From Calliopum simillimum (Eukaryota; Arthropoda; Insecta; Diptera; Lauxaniidae): DNA of 64,000 nucleotides. The stretch lies in contig OX638368.1 in the NCBI GenBank assembly GCA_951812925.1, positions 156,350,492 to 156,414,491 on the forward strand. The letters are read 5' to 3'. Shown piece by piece: positions 22,914 to 34,532 of the stretch. A program made the translations under genes and the position numbers. The notes under the pieces were generated by a model. It was given only the letters and a program-made list of their open reading frames with translations, had not been told where the DNA came from and did not search any database. The first letter of the stretch is position 1; each line of letters opens with the position of its first letter.

Positions 22914-23220
22914 CATAACAAATTTTATACCTCCTTATCATTTCGGTTAGTAGCGTAGAGGCCTTACAAGTTTGTAATTGGAAGAAAACATAGTTTTATA
23001 TCGCAGAAATGGACCACGGTTCGAATTATGGAGCAGCCACTTTTTTTTTCCACTTAAATTTTACACATAAATTTTTTCAAAAAAAAATAAAAAAAAAAAA
23101 AGTACTACGTATACACTTGAAGATTATTAGAAAATTTTAATTTACTTAAATTAATTTTATAGGAGAGTTGTCACTATATTGACTTAGAGTTCCAAGACAC
23201 AAAGTAGTACGAACTGTTTA
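22914..23220 (+). mobile_element. tRNA-core MITE, copy 3 (partial)
   Basis: It begins in the middle of the family sequence (aaattttatacctcc), carries the tRNA-like module (22944-23035), a T9 run, then agattattagaaaatttt, ggagagttgtcactatattg and aaagtagtacgaac. The left third and both terminal repeats are missing. It abuts the end of the element at 21870-22885. Confidence 0.6.
22944..23035 (+). promoter_or_regulatory. tRNA-like Pol III module
   Basis: GGTTAGTAGCGTAGAGGCC is the A-box region and CACGGTTCGAATTATGG carries a near-consensus B-box. A T9 run starts within about 10 bases. It is colinear with the other four copies of the family. Confidence 0.55.
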
Positions 23221-26200
23221 TGGACCATTTAAAAAAAAAAAACCCATTCATATACTGAACAAAATTTATAAACAAATCATATATTTAGCAGTATGGGACT
23301 ATGTAGTGATAATGAAGAAAAAATTTCAATAAAAATAGATTGCCGACCAAAGAAAATTGTTTGATTCACTTTGGAATTTCATGGACTAAAAGAAGTATTT
23401 ATTCCAGCTAAACACTCATAGAGATAACGAAAGGTAGACTCTTGGAAATCAGAATACTTACAAAATCTAAAAATAACTCCTAGATCAGTAAATCTTGTTC
23501 TTAGTGCCCTGTAATAACGCTATTAAAGATTCAAAGGGTTTGTTGCTTGTCTATTGATATCATTCTCCGCGTTCTATTGCCAGTAAGTCAATGTTAATAA
23601 ACATTTTTTTTTTCTTCTTTAAGTCTTAAAAAGGTCCTCCCAAAAAGAAGAAAAGAAAAATCATGTGAGTTTGGTGTGTGCGTAATCTGATTCCGCTAAT
23701 ATCCTGCATGCATATATTTTTACAACAAATTATTTTTGCTTTGTTAAAAAAATACAAGAAAATTTGAGTTAATTTTTTTTTTTTCGTTCTTTTCTTTTTT
23801 CAGGCCCTCGAGACAAATTATCCTCTGTGCTATGCTTTAACAAATAATAGGAAGAAAGGTCTTGACTTTGACGATATTTCGTTTTGCTTTTTAATATAAT
23901 TGGAAGAAAAATGTAACAACGAAGAAAATGTAGCGAGTGAGAAAGGGAAATTTCTATGAAAAATAAAACAAATACGAAACAATAAAAAAGAATAACAAAT
24001 GCCAAAAAAGCACGCACGCTTGAAGAAAAGAAAAAGAAAAAAGCAACACGTGATTGACAGGATATTTAAGCACCAAAAAAAAAGGGGGCACTCGTATGTC
24101 TGAAAAAAAAAAAAAAAAATAAAATAAAAATTACACTGTTTAGGACAAAACTTAAAAAATTATTAAAATTTCGAAAACAAAATCAAAAATCGGTTTTATG
24201 CATTTTCTAATCGTTTTTTCTATTATCTTGTTAGTATGGGTCCCTTTGACCCCTTTTTCTAAAAACTTGGTTGTAATGGGTTAAATTGTTCTACGAAAAA
24301 TTTCATTTGGGGTCACAGAAAAAAAAATACCGTCCGGACGTGCAGCAACGACTCATAATAAGCACAACATAATATAACATCATATCTTATAACTCGAAAA
24401 CCATAAGAGATACCATGATTTGGGGATCACAAAAAAATTGCAATAAAATTTACTTTTAATTAAAAATATTTTATTAAAAATAAAAACGGTGATCCAAGCC
24501 CTAGAATGCCTTTAAAAAAGAATAAAGCTTTTTTTCACCTAAAATTAACTTTTTTTTTAACTCATATTTTTCTTCACTGACCCTTAAAATTACAATAAAA
24601 TCGGATAAAAAATCGAGGAGCTATGAATTTTTAACACGTGAGTATCCAAAAGTTGAATTGAGCTTCTCGGAATCTCGGAAAATCATTTTATCACAGTTCA
24701 ATAAAATCGGAGCAAACAAATTGTTTTAAACTTTCGTTTAAGCAGAGAACCATTTTTCATCGTTTCTTTACCTGCCAAAGAAGTTTCCATTCTTTTTTTT
24801 TTCTAAGTGTACTTTCAAAACCAATTTCACAGTGCAACATGGTGAGGCAAATTTAAGTACATGCTGTCAAACAAAAGCATAGGTACTCCTCAAAATAGAC
24901 ACAAGCACTAAGACGACTTGGCGCAAAATGAATCCTTCTAAAATTTCGAGCACAAGATGAAGAACTTTTCTGAAGAAATTGAATAGAACACAACGCGTAG
25001 AGGCAACATATGCGACGAAGAAGGAAGATTAATTAACAGAATTGAGTTTAAAATGTTTTTCTTTTCATTTGAAAAATTTTCTAAAGGATTGCAAGACGAA
25101 AGAAAAACCCTATCAAAATAAAAAAAAAACTAAAAGGAAACAAAAGACTGCAAGCAAGAAAAAACGCCAAAAAGAAGAAAATAAGTCATGTAACAAAGAG
25201 CTCTGCTTTATGTAATTTATTTACCTCATCACAATGTTTTCTATTTAATTTACCCTTAATAACCTTAGAGTTTCTTAACTTACGACATTGAGGAGCAACA
25301 AGTTTTTTCTTTTTTCCTTTCATTCTTTTCTAGGATTTTACGAAAATGTCCTTTTTAATGTCTTCGCTAAACATGTAATCCCAGGAGGCAAAAATTAAGC
25401 GTATTCCTTTACATGCTATTTATTTTTATTTTATTTTTTCATATACATTGGAGCTGGGTTATTCAAAAAGTATGCCATCCTTTTTTTTTTTTTTTTTTTT
25501 TTGAAACTTTGCTTCATTTATCAACGCTCAACGTTCACTCATTTGCTAAAGATTGCTGCCGACCGACCGAGTCCTAAAACTTTGACTTCTTAGTAGTTCG
25601 TCGGTTGAGCGGTCGGCCCGCCGTTCACAGTTTCTTTTCAAAGGTTATGAAGATTTTGTTCTTTTCATTCATTTTGCTGTTAAAATGATGAATGGTCTTT
25701 GTCAAATGACCGGAAGAACTATGACACAAAGCGCATATGCTTGACGTGACCCATAATGGATTTTGTCGTTCAGGTGGGACAGAGTTCGGTCATTTAGGTG
25801 CTTCTGCTGTTGGTTCGGTTGTGTGCTGTTAACCCCCAAATGTATTTCAAATATATGGTCATTATGACACTGACTGAGAATGTTAGGAAAAGGCAAAAAG
25901 TAAAAAAAAAAAAAATGCTTTGGATGAATAGCCCAGGCGGTCGGTCGGTCAGTTCGTTCATTTATTCATTCATTTGTTGATACGTTCAATCGGTGCCCCT
26001 TGACAGGTTAAAACGAATGACTAGACAAATTAAGGCGTTTCTTATAATGGGGTTTCTACACATATACCATGTGGATAAGCAAAGTGTTACAGTATTTTGG
26101 TAATTAGTTCTTGGAAATTTTAACCATTAAATTTATTATTGTATTATGAATGTGGGGAAAGCTTCAAATTTGTTAAATGCCAGCCCACATTTTGGTGCTT

Positions 26201-26426
26201 TTCTTCTATTTTGTTTGAAATTATATTTCTGAAGTTTAATTGTGTAGATCGAATTATATATTTAAAATTACTCGATAGAATTACTCGAATAGTATCGAGT
26301 AAAGTGTTAAGTATCAAACACTAGCAAATAAATGTTCAGAATAGTTTTTAGTAGAAGCGAGAAATATATAAAGGTTAAAAACAGATTAATATTCAAAAGC
26401 ATCAACACAAGCCGAAAAGTGTTGAT
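23221..26426. other. Long non-coding stretch
   Basis: No gene. 24230-24780 has repeat-like wording (tataactcgaaaaccataag, gatttggggatcac, aataaaatcgga twice) but no clear second copy. Poly-A (24100-24118) and T28 (25475-25502) runs are present. 25550-25620 and 25935-25960 hold GACC/GGTC-type tetramer patches (cgaccgaccga, ggtcggtcggtc). Open frames lack motifs. Confidence 0.4.
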
Positions 26427-26571
26427 AGCTCTCTGAAATAACGCCAGAATATGTTTTGGAAATATTCTGGCGTTATTTCCTCATAAGCTTTTGGCTTTAT
26501 TTCCAAAAATTAATGCCAGAAAATTTGTGGCGTTATTTCCAAAATGTTTTCTGGCGTTATCTCCGGGAGCC
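26427..26571. mobile_element. Mini fold-back tiled with GGCGTTATTTCC
   Basis: A 145 bp insertion flanked by an exact 8 bp duplication GTGTTGAT (26419-26426 and 26572-26579). Ends: AGCTCTCTGAAATAACGCC and, inverted, GGCTCCCGGAGATAACGCC (15 of 19 match). Inside, GGCGTTATTTCC or its inverse occurs about five times. No coding. It is the cleanest member of the tiled-motif group. Confidence 0.8.
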
Positions 26572-26740
26572 GTGTTGATTAGTACTGAAAATAATCGAGA
26601 AAAATTCATCCAACTTTGAAAGTAAGTACTAATCGAAGAGTGCACCGGTATTAAAAAAATTCAAATTTATATAAAAAAATGATCAAATTTCAAAGGTATC
26701 GGGATGTGTCATGTTTAGCAAAATGGAAATGAAGCAAATA

Positions 26741-27421
26741 ACACAGGACCACAAAATAAAAAATAAGTCTTGTAGCAGAAAGTTGAGGTACCATACGGTA
26801 TGGTTTTTAATGTGCTAAAAACGAATGAGAGGTCAGAATTTAGCCATCATCCTCAGATTTTGAGATATCCTTGCTTAAAGTTGCAGAAAGCGCTGTTTTC
26901 AGGCTTATGGTGCAGTTCCAGGAAATGTGGTAGTTCCATTTTTTCTATGACATCGAATGGCCACAATCTTCCTTATAAAACTATGCCTTCAAACTTTTCC
27001 GATTGGACTCTTACTTTCAGAGTTATCTACCATTGAAGTAAAAGGTTATCATTTTTATATGTTAAATTGGTTTTACGCTACAAATATAATGTAGTGCTTC
27101 GTATGGGGGTTGAAATACGTTTACTTCAAACGGTGATGTCTCGGGAAGTAAAAGTCCAATCGAAAAAATTAGATGGTATAGTTTTATAAGGAAGATTATA
27201 GCTATTCAATGCCATTGAAAAAATAGAACTACATCGTTTCCTGGAACTGCACCATAAGCCTGAAAACAGCGCATTCTTCAATTTCAAGCAAGGATAATTC
27301 AAAATCTGAGGGTGATAGCTAAATTCTGACCTCGGATTCGTTTTTAGCACATCAAAAACCATACCGTAAGGTACCTCAACTTTCTACTACAAGACTTATT
27401 TTTTATTTTGTGGTCCTGTGT
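26741..27421. mobile_element. 681 bp fold-back element, ~280 bp arms
   Basis: The arms 26741-27030 and 27135-27421 are inverted copies, about 85 percent alike by rough count, closing on a loop of about 100 bp. Ends read ACACAGGACCACAAAATAAA and its inverse. Mirror-image 78-codon frames (26800-27036 plus; 27126-27362 minus) both start 59 bases from their end. They are about three quarters identical in protein, which is lower than the DNA identity, so they look like passive frames rather than a conserved protein. A target-site duplication is not clear. Confidence 0.8.
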
Positions 27422-29182
27422 AATCAAGTCGCTATTAACATAATTTTGATAATTTCTTTGTACAATTGGCTATGATTCTAGGGCATGTAATGTTTTCCGT
27501 TACTTTAAAACAATTATAAAAATGTTCAACCAAGATAAATTTGTTTTTTCTTCAACCTAAGGTCCAGAATCATGCATTATATAATTTATATATTATTTTT
27601 TCACCGCTATAGTTATCATTTTAAGTTATTTATCTATTTACTATTAAAGAAACAAACCCCAAAAACTATATTAATATTATTAAACCCTGTGAAACTCAAA
27701 AACTTAAGAAGCATTCATTTCAAATAAGAAGCTAAATAAATATTTTAGATTGGAAAGATGCTGAGTGCGGCACCAAAACGACGCGATGTCTTCTGCAAGC
27801 AACTCTAATGTGTAAATACTTAGCAGAAGTGCCCATACATATTACTTATATTCATATCTAAAAAGCTTATGAAGAAGATATTTCATAGTATTAATAAGCA
27901 GATGGAATTCAGTAGAATATTACTTACCTAAGCTCAACATCAGCTCAAATAGTCTTTACGAAATGATGTTGAAGTAGTTGTGAGTAAAACATTAATATTT
28001 TCTAAAATTAAATTTCAAAACAACAACAAAGTTGGACGGTAGAAAAACCATCCGAATGACTAAACTAAAAGGATTTCAACGGAAGAATGTCTTTATATCA
28101 AAGAAGCCACATAGTCAACTAGCAATAGTCCATCAGCATATAAGAACATAGGCGAGCGAAAATAGTGCAAACTGGTATGTAGTTGCACAAACATTCACAA
28201 ATAAAGAAAATCCTTTAACAGGCAACCACCACCACCAACTACTATCAGAGAAATGGAGAAGGGAATATGTTGGCAGTTAAAAATGGTATAAAGTAGTAGT
28301 AGTAGTAGAAATCTTGTTATTGGATTGTAAAATAGAAATAAACTGCAAAGTAAGAATCTTAAAATATGTACCCCGTTTGGTAATAACAGAGCCGGTAAAT
28401 ATGTTGGACAATATCTTAAGGAAAAAAAGAAAGCCAGCCAGCCAGCGTAAGGACCAAGATGCTGATGCTGTTTAGTAAAAAGGAGTAAAAAAAAAAAAAG
28501 AAAGTAATAATGGCAGTGGCACAAAAAGGAAGATTGCAATATGCGCTGTAAATATTGGGTAAGAAAAGAATAGTTAAGTTAAATATTTTATGAAATAAAT
28601 ATGTGAACGTTAAATAAGAAAGACATTGAAACGACCGAACGACCGACCGACAGACAAACAGATGAAAGGAATACGAAGTTGGAGAGACAGACAGACTGAA
28701 GTAGTACAGGTACAGAAAAGGTAAGCGCTGTATTACAGCGTAGCGTAGTTTATATGCTGTTGTGAAAATACTATATTGAGTAGAGAAAAACAGTTTATTT
28801 AAAATTCAATTAAAGTTACGACTAGGGAAAACGAAATTCGTATGTAATGGAAAACTGAAAAAAATAAAATAAAAACATTTGTGTAAGGAGCTATCTTTAA
28901 TATGTGGTTTAACGCAATTTACGCTTAAAGAATCAGTTTATATGAAAGAAAAAATTGAGACATCACTTAAACATAAGTATTGGATGTGGCGCCAAATTTA
29001 AGAATCGGGTAAGTCATGGTGAGAGATCAGAAGCATCACAAAGGGATCTCATTCTGTGGAAATGACACATTATAGTAAGCCACTTTTATTAACCTATGCT
29101 TTCAAGAGAATATATAGAATAGAATTAAAAATAATTAAAATTTTTCTAGCATCATAAGAAAAGCTATTATGCTTCAAGTAAT
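27422..29182. other. Non-coding, mostly unique
   Basis: No gene. A TAG trinucleotide run lies at 28294-28308. cgaccgaacgaccgaccgac is at 28633-28652. The minus open frame 28195-28539 (114 codons) is Phe/Leu-rich low-complexity and has no domain. Confidence 0.4.
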
Positions 29183-30429
29183 ATATCGTTAGCTTAATAT
29201 GGAAAAGGCGTAACTCACATTTTCAATACTTTACAGGAGAAGGAAAAAACTGGATAAAATTTGATACGCCAAACATTTAAAAAAAACTTTAAATGCAATT
29301 TACAACAAAAATTAACAACAATTTTTTTCTAGGATTTTTCTTTTATTTTTTTTTTTTTTTTGTTTTTTGGGTAGTTTTGTGTGTTACGTCTTTTCATTTT
29401 AAAATTTTTTTAAAAAAAGTGAGTAAGGGCTTTTTACAATAAATCAAATATTATGAATAAAATTAAAGTTATTTAATATAAAATGAAAAGGAAAACGCTT
29501 ACAAAGAAAGTTTATTGGATTGGACAAAAATTTTAAAGAAAATGTTGATGATTTGTATGGAAGATTATCATAATAGTCGTGACAATCAGCAGGTAGCAAC
29601 AATTCAAATCATTAAAGTGTACATCAACAAGTAAAGTTTATTATAATCAAGTACCCAGAGCAATTGAACTCAAAGATGCTACTAATGTTTTCCCATTAGT
29701 ATAACTTGATATTCTTCGTATTGACTATGAAGCCTTTGGGTGACTTTTGGGAACCTTTGGATGCCTAAATTAAAGCTTGTTGATCGTCCGCCAAAGATGC
29801 TTTCCTTCTAGTATGCCTAGGAATTCTTTGTTTTGATTTGGAAGCCTTCGGGTGAACTTCTGGAACCTTCGGATGTCCCAAAAAACTACCAGTTAAACCT
29901 TTTTGATAGTCCGCCAATAATATTTTCCCTCTAGTATACCGAAATATTCTTCGTTTTGACTATCAAGCCTTCGGGTGGCCTTCGAGAATGTTCGGATGCC
30001 TTAGAAAACTATCAAATGAGGTTCATTCATAGTCTACCATAGATGTTTTTCCTCTAATATACCCAGATATTCTTCGTTTTGACCAGATAACCTTCGAATG
30101 TCCTTTGGGAACCTTCATGTATAGCATAAAAACCTTCCCATATTTGAGATTCACTCAATGTCAAGTTTTCAGCTTAATTAACAGAATAGCTTCTGAGTGA
30201 TTTTAACACTATTTAAACGCTACATGTTGTGAGTTAGGGCTTTTTCCTTTCAAGAAATTTTTGTTATGTGTTAGGGCTTTTTTAAATTGACTATAATTTG
30301 GCTATTTTTGATATTATCATGCCTAATTTTTGTAGGGAGGTGTATAAGAGAGTGGCCAACCAGAATATGCAAAAAAGTCAATTTCGAAAAAATTTGAGAT
30401 ACGCCCTTTCCATATTAAGCTAACGATAT
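29183..30429. mobile_element. TIR element carrying a tandem array
   Basis: Left end ATATCGTTAGCTTAATATGG(aaaaggcgta), with the inverse at 30388-30429 (tacgccctttccatattaag...cgatat), giving about 36 bp terminal inverted repeats on a 1.25 kb element. The interior holds a tandem array (29674-30130) and two gttagggcttttt phrases near 30233 and 30272. No transposase motif. The duplication could not be defined. Confidence 0.7.
29674..30130 (+). repeat. Tandem array, ~120 bp units
   Basis: Four diverged units. The landmark attcttcg (or attctttg) occurs at 29711, 29823, 29946 and 30069, spacings 112, 123 and 123. Each unit also carries gaagccttcgggtg-type and gaaccttcggatg-type phrases and a gtccgccaa step. 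It is wholly contained in the TIR element. Confidence 0.8.
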
Positions 30430-32052
30430 GTTGGTACATACGTTGTAGATTAAATCTTATCCAGATAAAATTAAAGGTGTTGCAGCTCCTTTCCATCTAA
30501 AAAATTGTTTTTACATGTGCAATCTTAAATACCTTGAAATCTCGACGAGATATATAAATTTTGACAAGAAATTTAGGCTCAACACTTAAAATTGTTTTGG
30601 TAAAAATTTGGTAGCACAAAAACTAAAAAAGAGATATATCATACTGGCAGAAATCAAAAATTTTGCACTTGGTCAAAGTGCGTTGTTAAAAAAAATATAT
30701 TGTTTATTAAATTGCGCTTACCATCTTATATAATTTATATAGTGGTTTTTCGTTAATCCTTACCTGTAACGAAAGAGAAAAAGAAATAAAAATTTTTAAA
30801 TAAAATAGTGAAAAATTTCATAGCACTGATATTAAACAAATTCATAACAACAATTTTAAATAGGAAAGAGACAGACTACGAAAAAGAAGTATGATGGCAA
30901 AACAATTGCTTACAACTACATACATTCGTACATACATACGTTAAAAAGAACATAAACTTAGTATATATATAAGTTACTACATACAATACATTATAATCAT
31001 TTAGTTCCATTTATGCATATTAATTTTCAAGCTTTAAATAAAATTAAATAAAAATAAAAATATATCAAATGCACAATGCTAAAATAAATAATTAAGCTTC
31101 AAAACATATACATAGGTTATGTTTATGTGTCACACCGATAGTCATAACTATAGTATATATAGTAACTCAAGATACGAATAATATATTATATAAAATATAA
31201 CTTCAGTATATATTATCGAATAAATTGAATACACTTTAGTTAGTACACCTCAGAGCTAATATATGTAAGTATGTATAGCAAAGGCACAAACCATACAAAA
31301 ATTTGATTCTAATATATATAACGGTCAGAGGTAAATTTAACATGTGGTGAAAAAACCTGCTAAAATGGCTCATATATCAAAAAAAAAAATAAAAAAAATC
31401 ATTTGAAAAATAACTTTTCAATGATATATCATCGATTGATTGTATATCTTAGAAATAGATTAAATAGAAATTCGCTTTTATTGAGTAGAGAAATCAAAAA
31501 CGATAGCCGTACACCATCCGAACTAATAAAATTCTTTGAGGTATAAGGAGTTAGGACTTTTTCCAAGGCTTACTCAATTTAAAACAAAATATTTTCTTGA
31601 GACTTAATACTGTATGTGGAACATCAAAAAGCATGCTCAAAGTCATGAACGACTTCAGCAACATAAAAAGATTGAGGCTCTCCAGCTCCTTAATAATAAT
31701 GGAAGATTAAACAAGTCAAATCTTTTGAAATTGTGTAAATGAGCATATATAAAATAATAAACTCTCAGTTCACATTAAAATTGTGACCAATATGAAAAAT
31801 TTTTGGTCAGAATCAAAGTAAATATCACAAGATAAGAAATTTTTGATTTAAAAATCTTATTTATTTAAGTCAAAATCAAAAAGTTTATTAGTGTTAAGAT
31901 GCTATATAATAAACTCAAAAGAAAAAAAAAAACAGGATAGCTTTGAAAAAAATATCATATATTATTTTGCATCACTTTGAACTACTTAATTATCATATTT
32001 GCGAAGAAATGGCTACTGAAAAGTATTGCAAAGGACGTCAAAAATAGCTTAT
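30430..32052. other. Very AT-rich non-coding stretch
   Basis: No gene and almost no open frame. Tacatacatacgtt-type text lies at 30920-30940 and TATA-rich text at 30960-31320. Nothing repeat-like was matched within the window apart from general low complexity. Confidence 0.4.
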
Positions 32053-32266
32053 ATATCGTCGGGTTAAAACAACAACTAGACATCTAGATTTCTCATGTTT
32101 TGAGAAAAACGCGTTTTAAGTTTTTTAAAATTGGTCTTTTTTATGGGATTTTGAAGTTTTCTGCTTTTTATATCGAATGGGGATAACATTTCAAAAAACC
32201 GACTAGACTGGGGAATAGAGCCATGTTTTCTTCATGTTTCTGTTTACCTACTCAAAACGACGATAT
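32053..32266. mobile_element. ATATCGTCGGGTT MITE, copy 1
   Basis: Left end ATATATCGTCGGGTTAAAAC then aactagacatctaga. The interior accgactagactgg...cttcatgtttctgt matches, in inverse, 58070-58320. The right end (ctcaaaacgacgatat) has lost part of its terminal repeat. Non-coding. Confidence 0.65.
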
Positions 32267-34060
32267 GGTATCCCTGGTTTACAGGCAAATCTTGACAACA
32301 ATTGCAATCAAGGAACGGGCAGAAAAAAGTTTATGGTGACCGTATTAAGGCAAAAAAAGAGGTTACCATTCTGGAAAAAAAATCCAAACCTTTCAGTAAG
32401 AAAACCAGCTAGCGGATAGCTCAGAGTCATTTGTGCAAAGAGAAAAAAGAGATGCGAAGCTAAAGACTTAAAAAGTTAAGAAAGTGCCGGATCAGAATGC
32501 TCAAAAGAATTGTGAAGCACAAACACAATTTTATGTTGCCAATGCTAGGGGAAATATCTCAGAAAGATTTTGGAAAATAAGCCAAAATTTTGTGACCACA
32601 GGCACAATCAAAATCTACATCATGGAATATGCTTGCAAAAGAGGATTCGACCATTTTTAATAAACCTTGAAGTATCGTCGTTTTTTTGGTTAAAAGGCAA
32701 CAAAAAAGGTATGCAAGGACACTGCAAGCTTTAGGCGCAAGTGCTCCATGATATATTTTTTGTTAAGATTTGCTCTCTCATGATATAAGATTGTTTCATT
32801 GCATGATAATTTGTGAAATAAGAAAAATTACATAAAAGTTTTTTTCAAAGGTTTAAGGAAGTTTTGCTTGCAAATTTAAATCAAAGATTTCCTTTCTTTT
32901 TTTAATCTTTATTTGAAGGAAATTTATGTGGCGCTAGGAAAAATCATAAAATTTTATACTTTAACATTAAATATAAAGAAAACAAAATTAATTTTGCATT
33001 AAATAACGACACACGGATTTACTTGTTAAACGCGCGTCGTATCAATGTCATGGGCACATGTTCTTCCAGCGCACCAATACACAAATTCACACACATACAA
33101 ACAAACAAACACGTACATTAAGGTGCATTTGACAACTTTTGCTTAAGAGCGGTAGCGGCGGCTCGTAAAAATATTGACAAGAATTTCAAATTAAAAATTT
33201 TAGCTAAATAAATCTCAATTTTAATAATGGTGCCGTCAAGGACGCAACATTTTTCTATGAAACAAAAAACAAAGCAAAACACCACCCTCACGCCTCGTAT
33301 ACAAAAATGTATGGCAAAAAAAAAAACAAGCACAATCTCTACGTAAAATGTCAATAAAATTATGGCTTTGGTGTTGTTTGTGGATTTTTAGCAAAACAAT
33401 GAAAACGAAAAAACATTTTTTTTAAAAAAAAAAAAGTTATGATAAAAAACATTGCTAAAACGCAAAAGAAAAAAAGAAAAAAATACGACCGACTTTATGT
33501 TTAATAGAAAGTCCTTAATTTTATCTAAGCAATTGCTAGGCAAAATGTAAAAAAAAAAACCAAAACATCTTCAAATCAAGGATGTACACAGTCAGCGTCC
33601 GCGGCAGCATCAGCAACAGATTTAGGTGGAGAACAGTCGTTTTTTTTTTTTTTTTTTTCATCTTAGATAACACGCACACCGCAAAATAAAAAATTATGGT
33701 TGTTATAGATAGATCAGTATTAAAATAAAATTTCTGAAAAAAAAAAGTTTTCAAGAGGGTGTAGTGAGGAATAAGAGCTAAGGAGTCGAAAGGAAGAGGA
33801 TGTGGTATGCCACAAACAAATATGGTTGTGGGTGGCGGGGGTGTTTTCTTTTTTCCAAAAAGAATGGTTCGCTACTTAAGTTGCAAATGAAAGAAGAAAA
33901 AAAATGAGTTTTAAAAAATTGGCTCTTTTTTTTTTCATTACTTGCATAAAAAAGTATGTGAAATAGACCGAAGAAAGAGCGCGTGAGCGATTGCATGAAA
34001 TATGTTAGGAAAATACAGTGACGGTTTATTTTTTTCGATAAAATAATCTGCAAATTTTAT
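32267..34060. other. Non-coding stretch with poly-A/T runs
   Basis: No gene. The frame 32234-32419 (61 codons, basic) has no motif and starts inside the MITE. Poly-A at 33425-33436 and T19 at 33640-33658 produce the Phe/Lys-rich minus frames here. Confidence 0.4.
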
Positions 34061-34396
34061 GGGCGGTAGCAAGCAACGCCTAAAAACAAAACCGAAATAA
34101 CGCCTAAATTATTTTCTTATAAATTTAGGAGATATTTAATTTCAATAATTATTTTCATACACAAAAATACATTTTGGACGTTTTTTCCAAAATGATTATC
34201 GGCCAAATGAATATGAAAATAGTTCGTGCGTTACTTCATTTTAGTTTTTGCGCGTTATTTCATATTGTTTGCGAGATAATTTCTTTCAAAACTAATATTT
34301 CGTTTTTTTTTTTTTTAATGAAATAACGCCCAAAATAAAAACGAAATAAAGTCCAAGCATTGGACATTATTTCCAAATTTCCATTATGCCCAAATT
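34061..34396. mobile_element. GGCGTTATTTC fold-back, decayed copy
   Basis: It shares with 22067-22598 the phrases gaaataacgcc, caaattattttc, ttccaaaatgattatcg and gcgttatttcatat, in both orientations, but with many changes. The ends are eroded and no duplication is visible, so boundaries are approximate. It is an older member of the family. Confidence 0.6.
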
Positions 34397-34532
34397 ATGT
34401 TCATCTAGAAGTGATGTAGGCAAATTATGAAGTTAATATTTTTTGAAACAAAGTTCCCAAAACGAAAAATAATAGTCATACATATGCATTTTTTCCAACC
34501 AAAAAATTAAAAAATCCACTACCTATCAGACA

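Noticed and set aside
25550..25960. cgaccgaccga and ggtcggtcggtc as an inverted element
   Set aside because: Short tetranucleotide patches with unrelated flanks; simple repeats in opposite phase explain them.
26800..27362. Mirrored 78-codon frames as a conserved protein
   Set aside because: They are the two arms of a fold-back. Rough protein identity (about 76 percent) is below rough DNA identity (about 85 percent), which is not the pattern of purifying selection.
32234..32419. Basic 61-codon frame (KKFMVTVLRQKKRLPFWKK) as a transposase piece
   Set aside because: It starts within the MITE at 32053 and shows no HTH or DDE motif. The residues reflect A-rich DNA.
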